A DNA stretch of 64,000 nt, from positions 4,944,468 to 5,008,467 of the forward strand of contig NZ_CP074372.1 of the NCBI RefSeq assembly GCF_018362995.1. The letters run 5' to 3'. This DNA comes from Chryseobacterium indologenes. Its GTDB lineage: Bacteria; Bacteroidota; Bacteroidia; Flavobacteriales; Weeksellaceae. The first letter of the stretch is position 1. Every line of letters begins with the position of its first letter. This document shows positions 53,774 through 63,453 of the stretch, in pieces. A program made the translations under genes and the position numbers. The notes under the pieces were generated by a model. That model saw only the letters and a program-made list of their open reading frames with translations. It had not been told where the DNA came from and ran no database searches.

Positions 53774-55291
53774 ATGAAGATTTTTACCGCAGAACAGATT
53801 CGCAGCTGGGATCATTTTACAATTTCCCATGAACCGGTTTCATCCATCCAGTTGATGGAAAGAGCTTCAATGGCAGCAGCCCACTGGATTTCGGAACATT
53901 GTAAAAATCATAAAAAGCTGGCCGTATTCTGTGGCAACGGAAACAATGGAGGAGATGGATTGGCGGTAGCAAGAATACTGTACCTCAAAGGTTTTGATGT
54001 CGATGTATTTGTAGGAGATTCCAAACGGAAATTTTCAGAAGATGCTTTGGTCAACCTGAAAAGGCTCCGCGATTTATCAGGAATTTCAGTCAGAAAATTT
54101 GATCAGAGCGAACACTATAATTTTGATGATAAAACAATTATTATTGATGCTCTTTTCGGAACAGGTTTATCCAGATCGTTGGAAGGGGAGTTGAAAGGAC
54201 TTGTAGAGCAACTGAACTCTAAAAAGAATATTAAGATATCCATTGATGTGCCTTCCGGATTATCTTCAGATGAAATTTTTGATAATGGTCCCGTTATTCT
54301 GAAATCTGATTACACACTGACTTTTCAAGGCTGGAAAAGAACTTTCCTTCACCCCGAAACCGGAAAATATACCGGTAAAGTAGAAGTACTGGATATTGAT
54401 TTAAACAAAACCTATGCTGATACAACGGATGCAGAATACTTTATCATTGATGATCCGTTGATAGAATCTATATTCAGGCCCAGACAGGAATTTTCTCATA
54501 AAGGAAGCTATGGTAAAGCTGCAATCATAGGAGGAAGCTATGGGAAAATAGGAGCTGCCGTTCTGGCTACACAATCTGCCTTAAAAACCGGAGCTGGACT
54601 CACCTTTACGCTGGCACCGGAATGTGGATATGAGATACTCCAGACCTCTTGTCCTGAGGCTATGTTTATAGAAGGAGGGGAACAGTTTATAACAAAATTT
54701 GAGATAGACAAAGACCTTATCTATGGCATAGGACCTGGACTGGGAAATCATCCGGATACTGAGAAAAGTTTTCTGAGCTTTCTGAAAAACTATTCCAGCC
54801 CGTTGATTCTGGATGCCGATGCATTGAATATTATTTCTAAAAAATCAGGAAATCTGAAATTAATCCCCAAAAAATCAATTATTACGCCTCATCCAAAAGA
54901 GTTTGAAAGGCTTTTCGGAAGTACAGAAAATTCTTTTAAAAGACTTGAACTAGCCAGAGAGAAGGCAAAAGAGTATCATATTTATATCGTATTGAAAGAT
55001 CATCATACACAAGTTATTACTCCGGAGGGAAATGTGTTTTACAATATAACGGGAAATGCGGGTCTTGCGAAAGGAGGCAGTGGGGATATCCTTACCGGAA
55101 TTCTGACTTCACTTTTAGCACAGGGCTATTCTGAGGAGGAAACCTGTATTCTGGGAATATGGCTTCACGGAAGATCGGCTGATCTTGCTTCAGAAAGACA
55201 TTCAAAAGAATCTATGCTTCCCACGGATGTTATTGGTGAATTTGGAAGCGTTTTTGAGGAGCTGAACAGGAAAGTTGCCAGAAGTTTGTAA
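53774..55291 (+). CDS. nnr: bifunctional NAD(P)HX epimerase/dehydratase
   Basis: It repairs hydrated NADH and NADPH. The 505-residue fusion has an N-terminal epimerase (1-~215; nucleotide loop CGNGNNGGDGLAVAR at 53-67, IIDALFGTG, SIDVPSGL) and a C-terminal ADP-dependent dehydratase (~225-505; KGSYGKAAIIGGSYGKIGAA, ITPHPKEFERLFG, NAGLAKGGSGDILTGI). Both halves appear intact. It is followed by a perfect palindromic terminator. Confidence 0.96.
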   Translation: MKIFTAEQIRSWDHFTISHEPVSSIQLMERASMAAAHWISEHCKNHKKLAVFCGNGNNGGDGLAVARILYLKGFDVDVFVGDSKRKFSEDALVNLKRLRDLSGISVRKFDQSEHYNFDDKTIIIDALFGTGLSRSLEGELKGLVEQLNSKKNIKISIDVPSGLSSDEIFDNGPVILKSDYTLTFQGWKRTFLHPETGKYTGKVEVLDIDLNKTYADTTDAEYFIIDDPLIESIFRPRQEFSHKGSYGKAAIIGGSYGKIGAAVLATQSALKTGAGLTFTLAPECGYEILQTSCPEAMFIEGGEQFITKFEIDKDLIYGIGPGLGNHPDTEKSFLSFLKNYSSPLILDADALNIISKKSGNLKLIPKKSIITPHPKEFERLFGSTENSFKRLELAREKAKEYHIYIVLKDHHTQVITPEGNVFYNITGNAGLAKGGSGDILTGILTSLLAQGYSEEETCILGIWLHGRSADLASERHSKESMLPTDVIGEFGSVFEELNRKVARSL

Positions 55292-55332
55292 TAGGAAATG
55301 AACTGAACGGCTTTTTAAATAGACTTAAAAAC

Positions 55333-55370
55333 AAAAAGGCAAATTTGTAGCGCTACAAATTTGCCTTTTT
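55333..55370. terminator. perfect 38-bp palindromic terminator
   Basis: AAAAAGGCAAATTTGTAG and its exact complement meet at CGCTAC with no free loop, with T/A runs on both ends. It lies between convergent nnr and lgt and can serve both. Confidence 0.9.
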
Positions 55371-55389
55371 ATCTTAAAACCGGAGTCCT

Positions 55390-56697
55390 TTAAACTCCAG
55401 TAGTATTCTTACCTTTTTCTATGTATTCAGGTTTTTCATTTTCTTCCGGAGTAATCTTAAATTTCTTAGAAACGATCATGATAACAACTCCTGCAATCAT
55501 AAAGGGAATAGAAAGTACCTGACCTGTATTCAGACCTCCGATCTGGATGAATTCGTCACCTTGCGGCTCTTTAAGGAACTCAACAAAGAATCTGATAGCC
55601 CAGAGAATAATAAAGAACAGTCCGAATAACCATCCCTGCTGATATTTTTTATCTGTTTTTCTGTAAAGTATCCATAATAAAATGAATAGAAGAACATACC
55701 CTACAGCTTCAAATAACTGGCTTGGATAACGAGGTACGGTAAGACCATATTCACTGCTTTGCTGTGGGAAAAGTAAGGCAAACGGAGAGTTGGGATCAGC
55801 AGGTTTACCAACGATTTCAGAATTGAAAAAGTTTCCCATTCTTACAAATGCTCCTCCTAAAGCTACTACAATACCTAATCTGTCATATACCCAGAACGGA
55901 TTTTTTCTGATGATTTTAAATGAATAATACAGCGTTGTGAAGATCAAAGCGATAGTAGCGCCGTGACTTGCCAATCCTGAAAATCCTGTGAATTTTAAAC
56001 CATTTTTTGTACTTATGGGTAAAAATACACTCCAGAAATCCTCTTTAAACAATTCCGGTTGATAGAAAATAACATGTCCTAATCTTGCCCCAAGGATTGT
56101 TCCAAGTAAAGTCCATGTGAAAAGAGGTTCAAGGTATCTTTGGTTAATATTGTCAATCTTAAAAATTCTCGTCATTAAAACATATCCGAAACCAAATGCA
56201 AATACAAACATCAAACTATAAAAGTGAAGGGTAAATGATCCGATATGAATTCCTTTCGATGGATCCCATATTTTGAATGGAATTTTTAGTTCTATGGTAT
56301 CAGAATCTGTAATAGGTTTTGCTGTTTTTACCGCATATTTAAACTTTGTAACATTTTCCTGGGTAGCAGCGGTACTGATCAGCTTAAAGTTTTTATCAAG
56401 AAACTGATAGTTGGCATCTTTGAATCTTGCCAATGCTGAAGCTGCATAATTATAATAAGAAGGCTCAAGGCTGGACCCGTTAAGGATCACAACAAAAGAC
56501 TGGCTCTTATCTGATTCTCTGTCCGGAAAAGCGGTAAGGTCTCCCATTTCTGTGGTAGAATAGATTTTTACCGGAACATTGCTTCCGTTGATATCTAAAG
56601 TTCCGTCAGATAAACCTCCAGGGTATTCCTGCGCAAAAAAAAGCTGCGTGGTGAACGCAAACAGCACAAGATAAATTCTGAAAAAAATAGTATTCAT
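55390..56697 (-). CDS. lgt: prolipoprotein diacylglyceryl transferase with N-terminal extracytoplasmic extension
   Basis: It transfers diacylglyceryl from phosphatidylglycerol to the lipobox Cys of prolipoproteins, many of which occur in this window. Residues ~150-435 form the Lgt core with seven helices: IGSFTLHFYSLMFVFAFGFGY, LLGTILGARLGHVIFY, LASHGATIALIF and the signature GGAFVRMGNFFNSEIVGKP. Residues 1-150 are extra: a signal peptide (FFAQ) and a soluble domain absent from the ~290-residue E. coli enzyme. Possible fusion; function unknown. Confidence 0.94.
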   Translation of the reverse strand: MNTIFFRIYLVLFAFTTQLFFAQEYPGGLSDGTLDINGSNVPVKIYSTTEMGDLTAFPDRESDKSQSFVVILNGSSLEPSYYNYAASALARFKDANYQFLDKNFKLISTAATQENVTKFKYAVKTAKPITDSDTIELKIPFKIWDPSKGIHIGSFTLHFYSLMFVFAFGFGYVLMTRIFKIDNINQRYLEPLFTWTLLGTILGARLGHVIFYQPELFKEDFWSVFLPISTKNGLKFTGFSGLASHGATIALIFTTLYYSFKIIRKNPFWVYDRLGIVVALGGAFVRMGNFFNSEIVGKPADPNSPFALLFPQQSSEYGLTVPRYPSQLFEAVGYVLLFILLWILYRKTDKKYQQGWLFGLFFIILWAIRFFVEFLKEPQGDEFIQIGGLNTGQVLSIPFMIAGVVIMIVSKKFKITPEENEKPEYIEKGKNTTGV

Positions 56698-56720
56698 TTT
56701 CTATTGATTTAATAGTTTGA

Positions 56721-56972
56721 TTATTGACATTTATGTTTGGGTGGAACGGGATCATAACCGCTGCCTCCCCACGGATGGCATCTCAAAATTCTTTTAAATC
56801 CCAGCCAGAATCCTTTAAAAATCCCATGAACCCGAAGAGACTCAATCATATAATGAGAACAGGTAGGTTCGTAACGGCAGTTTTTGGGAAGTAAGGGCGA
56901 GATGAACCATTGGTAAAATTTTATCAAAATTACCAGCGGAAATGTAATGATTTTATTGAATGTAAGTTTCAA
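56721..56972 (-). CDS. yidD: membrane protein insertion efficiency factor YidD
   Basis: The ~83-residue membrane-associated protein has the YidD sequence [31 protein letters not shown] followed by [20 protein letters not shown]; it contains the conserved Cys pair. It aids insertion of inner-membrane proteins with YidC. The TTG at 56972 gives the family's usual length; a frame from 57038 would add 22 hydrophobic residues that are not typical. It is 23 bases after lgt, probably not coupled to it, and divergent from rarA. Confidence 0.9.
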   Translation of the reverse strand: MKLTFNKIITFPLVILIKFYQWFISPLLPKNCRYEPTCSHYMIESLRVHGIFKGFWLGFKRILRCHPWGGSGYDPVPPKHKCQ

Positions 56973-57073
56973 AACAATGCAAAAATAGGGTAAAAAAATG
57001 AAAATTAGTTTAATTTTGTTATAAGTTTCGGTGATCAAAAATCCGGAACATTGATCTTAAAAATAGAATTACT

Positions 57074-58351
57074 TTGAATCAAAATATTCCATTAGCTGAA
57101 AAATTAAGACCCAAAACCCTGAACGATGTATTGGGGCAGGAACACCTTACCGGCAATAAAGGAACAATCAGAAAAATGATTGAAAATAACACGCTGAATT
57201 CGCTGATCCTTTGGGGGCCTCCCGGAACTGGAAAGACGACGCTGGCTGAAATCATTTCAGAACAGTCGGGAAGGAAGTTCTATAAACTTTCTGCTGTTTC
57301 TTCAGGGGTGAAAGATGTTCGTGATGTCATTGATGATGCTAAAAAACAGAATTTGTTTTCCGGGAAATCACCCATCTTATTTATTGATGAAATTCACCGC
57401 TTCAACAAATCTCAGCAGGATTCATTGCTCCATGCCGTAGAGAAAGGCTGGATTGTCCTGATAGGAGCGACTACTGAAAATCCAAGTTTTGAAGTAGTTT
57501 CAGCGTTGCTTTCGAGAAGCCAGGTTTATATTTTAAAAGCTTTGAGTTATGAAAAACTTGAAGAATTGATTGATATTGCTTCTGAAAGATATAATAAAGA
57601 TGAAGGAACCGATTTTAAAATCCTTGAAAAAGAAGCTTTTATTCAATATTCGGGTGGTGATGCCAGAAAGTTGATCAATTCTGTAGAATTGGTTTTGAAT
57701 CAATATAAAAACTCCGGTACAACAGAAATCATTAATACCGATGTTCTTGAAGTTCTTCAGGAAACCATGGCGCTGTATGATAAAAACGGCGAGCAGCATT
57801 ATGATATTATTTCCGCCTTTATCAAGTCAATGCGTGGTGGTGATCCAAATGGAGCTGTGTATTGGCTGGCAAGAATGATTGCCGGAGGGGAAGATATTAA
57901 GTTTATTGCCCGTAGAATGCTTATTCTGGCCGCTGAAGATGTAGGGCTGGCTAATCCCAATGCGCTGGTGGTTGCCAATAATTGTTTTCAGGCGATCAAT
58001 GTGATTGGAAATCCTGAAGCAAGAATTATATTAAGTGAAACGGCTGTCTATCTTGCGGTTTCTCCTAAGAGTAATTCTGCTTATATGGCGATCAATGAAG
58101 CATTGGCTTTGGTAAAACGAACCGGGAATTTACCGGTACCACTTCATTTGAGAAATGCTCCTACAAAACTGATGAAAGATCTGGACTATGGAAAAGAATA
58201 TAAATATGCACATTCCTATGAAGGAAATTTTGTGGAACAGGACTTTCTCCCTGAGGAAATCAGGGATGTAAAATTATATGAACCTGGTACTAATTCTACT
58301 GAGAAGAAGATTTATGAGGAGCTTAAGAAAAAATGGAACAATAAATATTAA
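57074..58351 (+). CDS. rarA: replication-associated recombination protein A (AAA+ ATPase)
   Basis: This RarA/MgsA-family AAA+ protein acts at stalled replication forks. The 425-residue product has Walker A GPPGTGKT (48-55), Walker B ILFIDEIHRFN, sensor 1 IGATTENPSFEV and the family C-terminal segment IKSMRGGDPNGAVYWLARMI and NSAYMAINEAL. The start is TTG at 57074; the N-terminal PLAEKLRPKTLNDVLGQEHL follows within five residues, so no other start is needed. Terminator downstream. Confidence 0.96.
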   Translation: MNQNIPLAEKLRPKTLNDVLGQEHLTGNKGTIRKMIENNTLNSLILWGPPGTGKTTLAEIISEQSGRKFYKLSAVSSGVKDVRDVIDDAKKQNLFSGKSPILFIDEIHRFNKSQQDSLLHAVEKGWIVLIGATTENPSFEVVSALLSRSQVYILKALSYEKLEELIDIASERYNKDEGTDFKILEKEAFIQYSGGDARKLINSVELVLNQYKNSGTTEIINTDVLEVLQETMALYDKNGEQHYDIISAFIKSMRGGDPNGAVYWLARMIAGGEDIKFIARRMLILAAEDVGLANPNALVVANNCFQAINVIGNPEARIILSETAVYLAVSPKSNSAYMAINEALALVKRTGNLPVPLHLRNAPTKLMKDLDYGKEYKYAHSYEGNFVEQDFLPEEIRDVKLYEPGTNSTEKKIYEELKKKWNNKY

Positions 58352-58354
58352 AAT

Positions 58355-58388
58355 AAAAAAGGATGCTGAAAATGGCATCCTTTTTATA
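58355..58388. terminator. terminator of rarA
   Basis: AAAAAGGATGC and GCATCCTTTTT pair around an 8-base loop. It also suits the convergent gene. Confidence 0.85.
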
Positions 58389-58397
58389 TTATTCAAG

Positions 58398-58835
58398 TTA
58401 TTCGGTAGTGTAGATAAACAATGTTTTCTTACCGTTGTGATCTTTTGTTTCAGCTTTTTTCTTGATCTCAGGATAGATCATCGTGCTGGTATCCGTAAAT
58501 TCATAACCTTCAATAAATACCGGATTGTCTGCCGGAATATTATATTGTGCGTTGATGTTGGATAAGGACATTCTGTCCAATGTATTTTCTCCGTTTTTGA
58601 ATTTGTATTCAGTTACCCCTTTTGTAAAAACAGAACTGTATTTTTTTAAACTTTGGGGAAGACCTACCGAAGTATTGTATACTTTAGAAACCTGCAATAT
58701 GTTCTTTTTCGCATTGAACAATTCTACTGTTCCGATAGCGTTGTCAGCAACTGCAAACTTTACAGCAGGATTTTTTTGCTGTGCAAATAAAGTAGCCGAA
58801 GAGAGTATTAAAAAAGAATAGAGTAATTTTTTCAT
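58398..58835 (-). CDS. hypothetical secreted protein
   Basis: The 145-residue protein has a signal peptide (MKKLLYSFLILSSATLFAQ) and a small mature domain (VKFAVADNAIGTVELFNAKK and then KKYSSVFTKGVTEYKFKNGE) of no known family. Nothing shows a function. It stands alone between rarA and the DUF2339 gene. Confidence 0.75.
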   Translation of the reverse strand: MKKLLYSFLILSSATLFAQQKNPAVKFAVADNAIGTVELFNAKKNILQVSKVYNTSVGLPQSLKKYSSVFTKGVTEYKFKNGENTLDRMSLSNINAQYNIPADNPVFIEGYEFTDTSTMIYPEIKKKAETKDHNGKKTLFIYTTE

Positions 58836-58950
58836 AATCAGAATATGTAACTGTTAAAAACGTGATAAATATAGTTATTTTTTATAAAATGTGAATGAAA
58901 TCTCAGATTGTTTTACATTTTATTTATAATAAAAACTTTTATTTTGATTA

Positions 58951-61182
58951 TCAGTCTGTAGTTTCTTCATTTTTATCTTTTTTGTCAACCATATTTCTGA
59001 TGATATTTTTCAGTCGCTGAAAAGCGAAAGAACTTAATAATAAGATAATTCCGAGAGCAATAAAGGCGCTGATTCTTGAAATATTATCCATTTGCCATAC
59101 ATCATAACCGTAGAGTTTTAAAACCATAAGCCCTATCAATGCAAAACCAACCTTGTTGTATTCCTGAATATCTTTTTTTAAACCCATATAAATAAAAATG
59201 CTGGCAAGAATAGTCCATACTATAGGAAGATAAAGAATATTGAAGTGTTCGCTTGCTTCATAAGAATGAGGAAGGTCATTAGAAACCATTAAAACATAAG
59301 AATGATGAAGCTCGCAGCTTAAGGAAATGATAAGTGTCAATGACAGGATCCAGTAAGAAATCCAGACTTTATGAAATTCCGATGATGGAATGATCCGGGA
59401 ACATACATATATAAAAGGAATCCACTGAAGCAGATGCAGTAAATAGAAACTTAAATGGAGCTTTTTTGTTAATACAGCCGTTACAATTGGTAGTGTGGAA
59501 ACTGAAGTATTAAGGATGATCAGAAATAAAAACAGATAAATCAGAGCGGTCTGAACATCACTTCTGATATTCAGCAGTTTTCTGAAAAGTAATAATATAA
59601 ACAGATAATAAATACTGAATAATAATCCTATGCTGACAATCGCTGACCAAGGCATTTCTGAAACATGATATGTGATTTCAAGAAGAAAACTGATATAAAT
59701 AACTCCGTAGCTAATCACAGTCACAAGATCTTCAAAAAAGGTATTAACTTTCTCCTGCGATTCTTTTCCGGTATTCCTTAATAAATATAAATTGATCATT
59801 AGGGAAACGATCGTAAATGAACTGGTAATAAACGGAGGATTGAATATGATATTAAAATCTGTTGTTCCCAGATACTCTGTCCAGGTTACAATCTGAGCGA
59901 TCATGACCAATGGAAAAAGGATGTAAAAGAAAATCCTAAAAATCTTATGACCTGTTTTTTTCCAGATGAAAAGCAGCAGGGTGGTTTCTATTGCCCAGAT
60001 ACTGGTGATAAGGTGGGTTTTAAACTGAATAGCTATGGCAATAGTGATAAGGCTGGTAACGAGTCCTGCAAATACAGAATAAGCGACTCCGAAGTTTTTT
60101 CGTCCATATTCTCTAAAAAGCAGGATAGAATTGACTGCAGCAAAAATGAGTGGAAAAATAATGGGAGGTTCATAGGCTAAAGTATCAAAAATATAAAGTA
60201 GTCCCAGAACACTCGAAAAATTAGCAAAAGCAAGTATTAAAATATCAGAAGTTGAAAGGATATTTTTCTTGATGTAGTCATGCAGGGCAAAAAGGTAGAA
60301 AATCACATAACTGATCATGTAAAAAGTAATGCTTAAAAGTTCCGTGCTCTCATTCGTCCAATAAAAAAGATAAGCGGTTGTAAAAATATAGGCAGTCCAT
60401 CCTACGCTTTTCCAGTGTTGAAGAAAAGAGACTACCAGCATTCCAATATTTAAAAGAGTAAGATAAATAAAAAGGAAAGGGTAGTTGCTTTGCCCAGTAC
60501 TGATCATCAAAGGAGCACTGAAACCTCCAATTAGTGAAAAAATAATCAGGACTTGACTTTTGTAATAATAAGATAAGATAATAGATGCTGCTGTAATGAG
60601 GGCGGTGATCACAAAAGCTGTATTCTGTGTAAAAAGATGATATTCCCGGAAAGCGATGGTGGCGGTGAAGTACAACACGGCAATTCCGCCTCCGGTTATA
60701 ATAGAAGCAAATGCTGTATAGTTTTTTCTGAGGAAATGTCCTGTAATGATGATTCCTGCTCCGGTACAAAAACCAATACCCGCTCTTGCAGTTTCTCCGA
60801 TCCAGTTTTTATCAATAGCATACTTTACAAAGTAACCGATTCCGAGAACAAGAGTAAAAATACCAATGATGGTGAGGGCGTTTTGTTTTAAAAAATCAAA
60901 AACAGGGGTCAGCCAGTCTTTTTGAACCGGCAATAGAACTTCTTCATTTTCTTCCCTGTTTTTTATTTCTTTAGGAACAATTTGATGAGGCTGTACTTGC
61001 TGAGGAACAATAGTTTCTTCCGCTGAAGCTTTTTTTTGCATCACTTCAGACTGAGCCGGGGCCTTATTGATTTTATAATTAAGGTCAGTGATTTCCTTTT
61101 CAAGTCTTCTGATTTTAGTATTCAGATTGTTGAAAATGATGAAGATTACTATAAGTATGATGACAGCAATAAGTTCATTCAT
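58951..61182 (-). CDS. DUF2339 family polytopic membrane protein
   Basis: The 743-residue protein has a short N-terminal helix and coiled coil (NTKIRRLEKEITDLNYKIN), a charged/Gln-rich linker, then about 20 hydrophobic helices. The DUF2339 core is marked by DWLTPVFDFLKQNALTIIGIFTLVLGIGYFVKYAIDKNWIGETAR. Function is unknown; some relatives are listed near envelope or transport genes. It is the largest gene in the window and stands alone. Confidence 0.88.
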   Translation of the reverse strand: MNELIAVIILIVIFIIFNNLNTKIRRLEKEITDLNYKINKAPAQSEVMQKKASAEETIVPQQVQPHQIVPKEIKNREENEEVLLPVQKDWLTPVFDFLKQNALTIIGIFTLVLGIGYFVKYAIDKNWIGETARAGIGFCTGAGIIITGHFLRKNYTAFASIITGGGIAVLYFTATIAFREYHLFTQNTAFVITALITAASIILSYYYKSQVLIIFSLIGGFSAPLMISTGQSNYPFLFIYLTLLNIGMLVVSFLQHWKSVGWTAYIFTTAYLFYWTNESTELLSITFYMISYVIFYLFALHDYIKKNILSTSDILILAFANFSSVLGLLYIFDTLAYEPPIIFPLIFAAVNSILLFREYGRKNFGVAYSVFAGLVTSLITIAIAIQFKTHLITSIWAIETTLLLFIWKKTGHKIFRIFFYILFPLVMIAQIVTWTEYLGTTDFNIIFNPPFITSSFTIVSLMINLYLLRNTGKESQEKVNTFFEDLVTVISYGVIYISFLLEITYHVSEMPWSAIVSIGLLFSIYYLFILLLFRKLLNIRSDVQTALIYLFLFLIILNTSVSTLPIVTAVLTKKLHLSFYLLHLLQWIPFIYVCSRIIPSSEFHKVWISYWILSLTLIISLSCELHHSYVLMVSNDLPHSYEASEHFNILYLPIVWTILASIFIYMGLKKDIQEYNKVGFALIGLMVLKLYGYDVWQMDNISRISAFIALGIILLLSSFAFQRLKNIIRNMVDKKDKNEETTD

Positions 61183-61233
61183 TTCATTAGTTTTATCAAA
61201 TATAAAGAAATGTTTGAAAAGCGATTTAAAAAA

Positions 61234-61270
61234 TTAACCCATCACTTATACTGTGATGGGTTAAATGGTA
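61234..61270 (-). terminator. terminator of the C1q-like secreted protein gene
   Basis: TTAACCCATCAC and GTGATGGGTTAA form a perfect 12-bp stem, followed on the minus strand by TTTTTTAAA. Confidence 0.85.
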
Positions 61271-61293
61271 TAGATAACTAACAATATGTTTTA

Positions 61294-62004
61294 CTAGTTG
61301 GATACTTTGTAAATATAGAATGATGAGATACTGGATCCTAACAATCCTGCATTAATAACACCTGAGTCTGTAAGTCCAAAAGATACTTTATCACCAGCCT
61401 GGAATGAATACAGAGAGTTGATGCTGGAATCAGAAAGTGTTAAGTTAACTGCCAGTGCAAGGTTAACACCACTGAAAGGACGGCTGTCTATTAGTGTGGA
61501 TACTCCTGCTCTGGTTCTTGCGATTCCAATTCCCGGGCCCCCTGACAATAATGATGCCTGTAGACCTGTTCCATATCTGAATGCAAATCCAATAGCATAT
61601 ACCCCTGTAGATGGAATGGTATAAGAACCGTCAGCATCTGTAAATAAAGCGGCACTACCTATATTACGGTCAGCTGCCACAAAGTTGACAGGCAGGAATG
61701 ATGCAGGGAAAACTCCTACATTCAGAAAGCTTAGACCAGTAGTTTTTTTTGCTGCATATACAGTAGTATTGGTTCCTGATGCGGCAATTAATAGCGCAGG
61801 ATCTACAGTGTAAACCTGAGTACTTCCCTGGTTAATTGCTAAAACCTGATAGCCAGGTAATGCTGTAGCTGCAGGTGTGTCTCTAACTTTCAGTGTTCCA
61901 TTAACATCTAGAGTTGCAGATGGAGTAGCTGTATTGATACCAACTTGTGAAAACAAAGGTAAGGTTGCGCATGCTAATATTAAGCTGTAAAGTTTGGTTT
62001 TCAT
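61294..62004 (-). CDS. secreted protein with C1q/TNF-like domain, cell-surface or fibre type
   Basis: The 236-residue exported protein starts KTKLYSLILACATLPLFSQVG and then GINTATPSATLDVNGTLKVRD, a phage-tail-fibre-like N-terminal motif common in Chryseobacterium surface proteins. The C-terminal ~130 residues (LPVNFVAADRNIGSAALFTD to SSISSFYIYKVSN) resemble a C1q/TNF beta-sandwich. Probably a secreted or surface beta-rich protein; function unknown. I start at ATG 62004 rather than TTG 62010. A -7 box TATATTTG lies at 62032-62039 on the minus strand. Confidence 0.78.
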   Translation of the reverse strand: MKTKLYSLILACATLPLFSQVGINTATPSATLDVNGTLKVRDTPAATALPGYQVLAINQGSTQVYTVDPALLIAASGTNTTVYAAKKTTGLSFLNVGVFPASFLPVNFVAADRNIGSAALFTDADGSYTIPSTGVYAIGFAFRYGTGLQASLLSGGPGIGIARTRAGVSTLIDSRPFSGVNLALAVNLTLSDSSINSLYSFQAGDKVSFGLTDSGVINAGLLGSSISSFYIYKVSN

Positions 62005-62010
62005 GATCAA

Positions 62011-62367
62011 GATTTTTAATTAGTTGCTTAGCAAATATACAATAAAAATTATACCCTTCATTGTGAAATTTGCAATTTTAATATTAATATGATGTAATAT
62101 ATTTAAACATATGTTTGTATTTTAGGTTAAATTATCTCATAATTAAATTACGAGTTATTATATTTATTTTTTAAATAATTGTCTGTTTATGAGGTTTTTA
62201 AAGAAATTTATTTCTCCCTATTGTGTGGGTTATTTTTTTAGCAAAAGGGCGGTGTTGAGTACCGGATATTTTTTTTATAAAAATTATTTTTTTTCCGTTT
62301 TTAGTCGTTTTAAAAGCAAAAACACTGCTCAAATGGCAGTGTTTTTAATGTATTTATTTGCTTTTTT
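62011..62367. other. 357-base gap between pheA and the C1q-like gene
   Basis: On the right of the C1q-like gene lies its promoter (62032-62039). The rest is AT-rich, with TTAAATTA-type words and no clear coding. Near the pheA end the pheA terminator occurs. A 60-residue plus-strand frame across this stretch is hydrophobic and runs over the terminator, so it is not called. Confidence 0.5.
62319..62347 (-). terminator. terminator of pheA
   Basis: AAAAACACTGC and GCAGTGTTTTT pair around a 7-base loop with A/T runs on both sides. Confidence 0.82.
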
Positions 62368-63216
62368 CTAGCTTTCCAGGAGGAATTCTTTATAGTTTCC
62401 AAGAAAATCAACATTAGCATTGATAGATTCCAGCTCTTTGAGCGCATTTCCATGTAAGACTTCTTCCCAAGGTCCTTCCACGTTGATGAAGAAGAAATAA
62501 TTGCCCAGTCCGGTCTTTAATGTTCTGGATTCAATTTTGCTGAGGTTCATTTTTCGCCATGCAAAAACAGATAAAACCTGATGCAATCCACCGGGGTGAT
62601 CTTCAGGAAGAGTGATCAGCATTCCCGCTTTTTCTCCCAAAGTTTCCAGCTTGTTATTTTGGTAGGTACTGTGTTGCTTAGAAATGATGATAAACCGGGT
62701 ATGATTCTGTTCAAAATCCTGAATATTACGGTTGATAATTTTCAGTCCATATAAATTGGCGGCAAACTGGTTAGCAACAGCAGCAATAGCAGTCTCCTTG
62801 TTCTCTGAAACAAATTTTGCGGCAGCAGCTGTAGAGGAAAAATCCTGCTTTGGAATCTCTTTATAATGAGTATCCAGAAAATGGAAACTCTGTGCGAGTG
62901 CCTGTGGATGTGAATATATTCTTTCAATATTCTCAATAGAGTTGTCCGGGTGAATCATAAGGTGATGCGCAATAGGCATTACCGCTTCTGCTTCAATCTT
63001 AATAGACGGGGTCTTATATAAATAGTCCAGCGTCATAGAAACTGTTCCCTCAATAGAGTTCTCCAAAGGTACAACGGCCTTTACTGCTTCTCCGCTTTCA
63101 ATAGCTTTAAAACAATCCAGAATACTGGCTTGTGGTAATAACTCTTCATCAGGAAAAAGCTGCGCCGCGGCAAGCTGGGTGAAACTGGCATGAGGTCCCA
63201 AAAATGCAATCTTCAT
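62368..63216 (-). CDS. pheA: prephenate dehydratase
   Basis: It converts prephenate to phenylpyruvate in phenylalanine synthesis. The 282-residue monofunctional protein (no chorismate mutase domain) has N-terminal IAFLGPHASFTQLAA, AVVPLENSIEGTVS, ISKQHSTYQNN after the TRF-type NHTRFIII catalytic motif, and a C-terminal ACT regulatory domain with LHQVLSVFAWRKMNLSKIESR and YFFFINVEG. Phe feedback through ACT is expected. Single gene. Confidence 0.95.
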   Translation of the reverse strand: MKIAFLGPHASFTQLAAAQLFPDEELLPQASILDCFKAIESGEAVKAVVPLENSIEGTVSMTLDYLYKTPSIKIEAEAVMPIAHHLMIHPDNSIENIERIYSHPQALAQSFHFLDTHYKEIPKQDFSSTAAAAKFVSENKETAIAAVANQFAANLYGLKIINRNIQDFEQNHTRFIIISKQHSTYQNNKLETLGEKAGMLITLPEDHPGGLHQVLSVFAWRKMNLSKIESRTLKTGLGNYFFFINVEGPWEEVLHGNALKELESINANVDFLGNYKEFLLES

Positions 63217-63269
63217 AATATAATATATAAGGGATGATTAAAATAAAGGTACAAAGGTGCGAATTAATT

Positions 63270-63453
63270 CATAAATAGAGTTCAATGTTTTATGTTTAAA
63301 ATTTAATGCTGGGAGGTACGAGTTACGAGGTTCGGGTTACGGATGCGGGATGCTGGTTATTTTGATGCTGTTTACTCATAACATTAAACCTTGGGGTCTT
63401 TAACTTTAAAACGTCTAATCCCTATCACCTGCTACCTAACTCCTGCCATCTGG
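63270..63453. repeat. longest degenerate heptamer tract, between pheA and the thioesterase
   Basis: Left part in 7-base steps: GGGAGGT ACGAGTT ACGAGGT TCGGGTT ACGGATG CGGGATG CTGGTTA. Right part: CCTATCA CCTGCTA CCTAACT CCTGCCA TCTGGCT. G-rich left and C-rich right again. It fills most of the 237-base gap. Confidence 0.75.

Noticed and set aside
62189..62371. 60-residue hydrophobic plus-strand ORF
   Set aside because: It runs over the pheA terminator, is low-complexity Phe/Lys-rich, and has no ribosome site or family.
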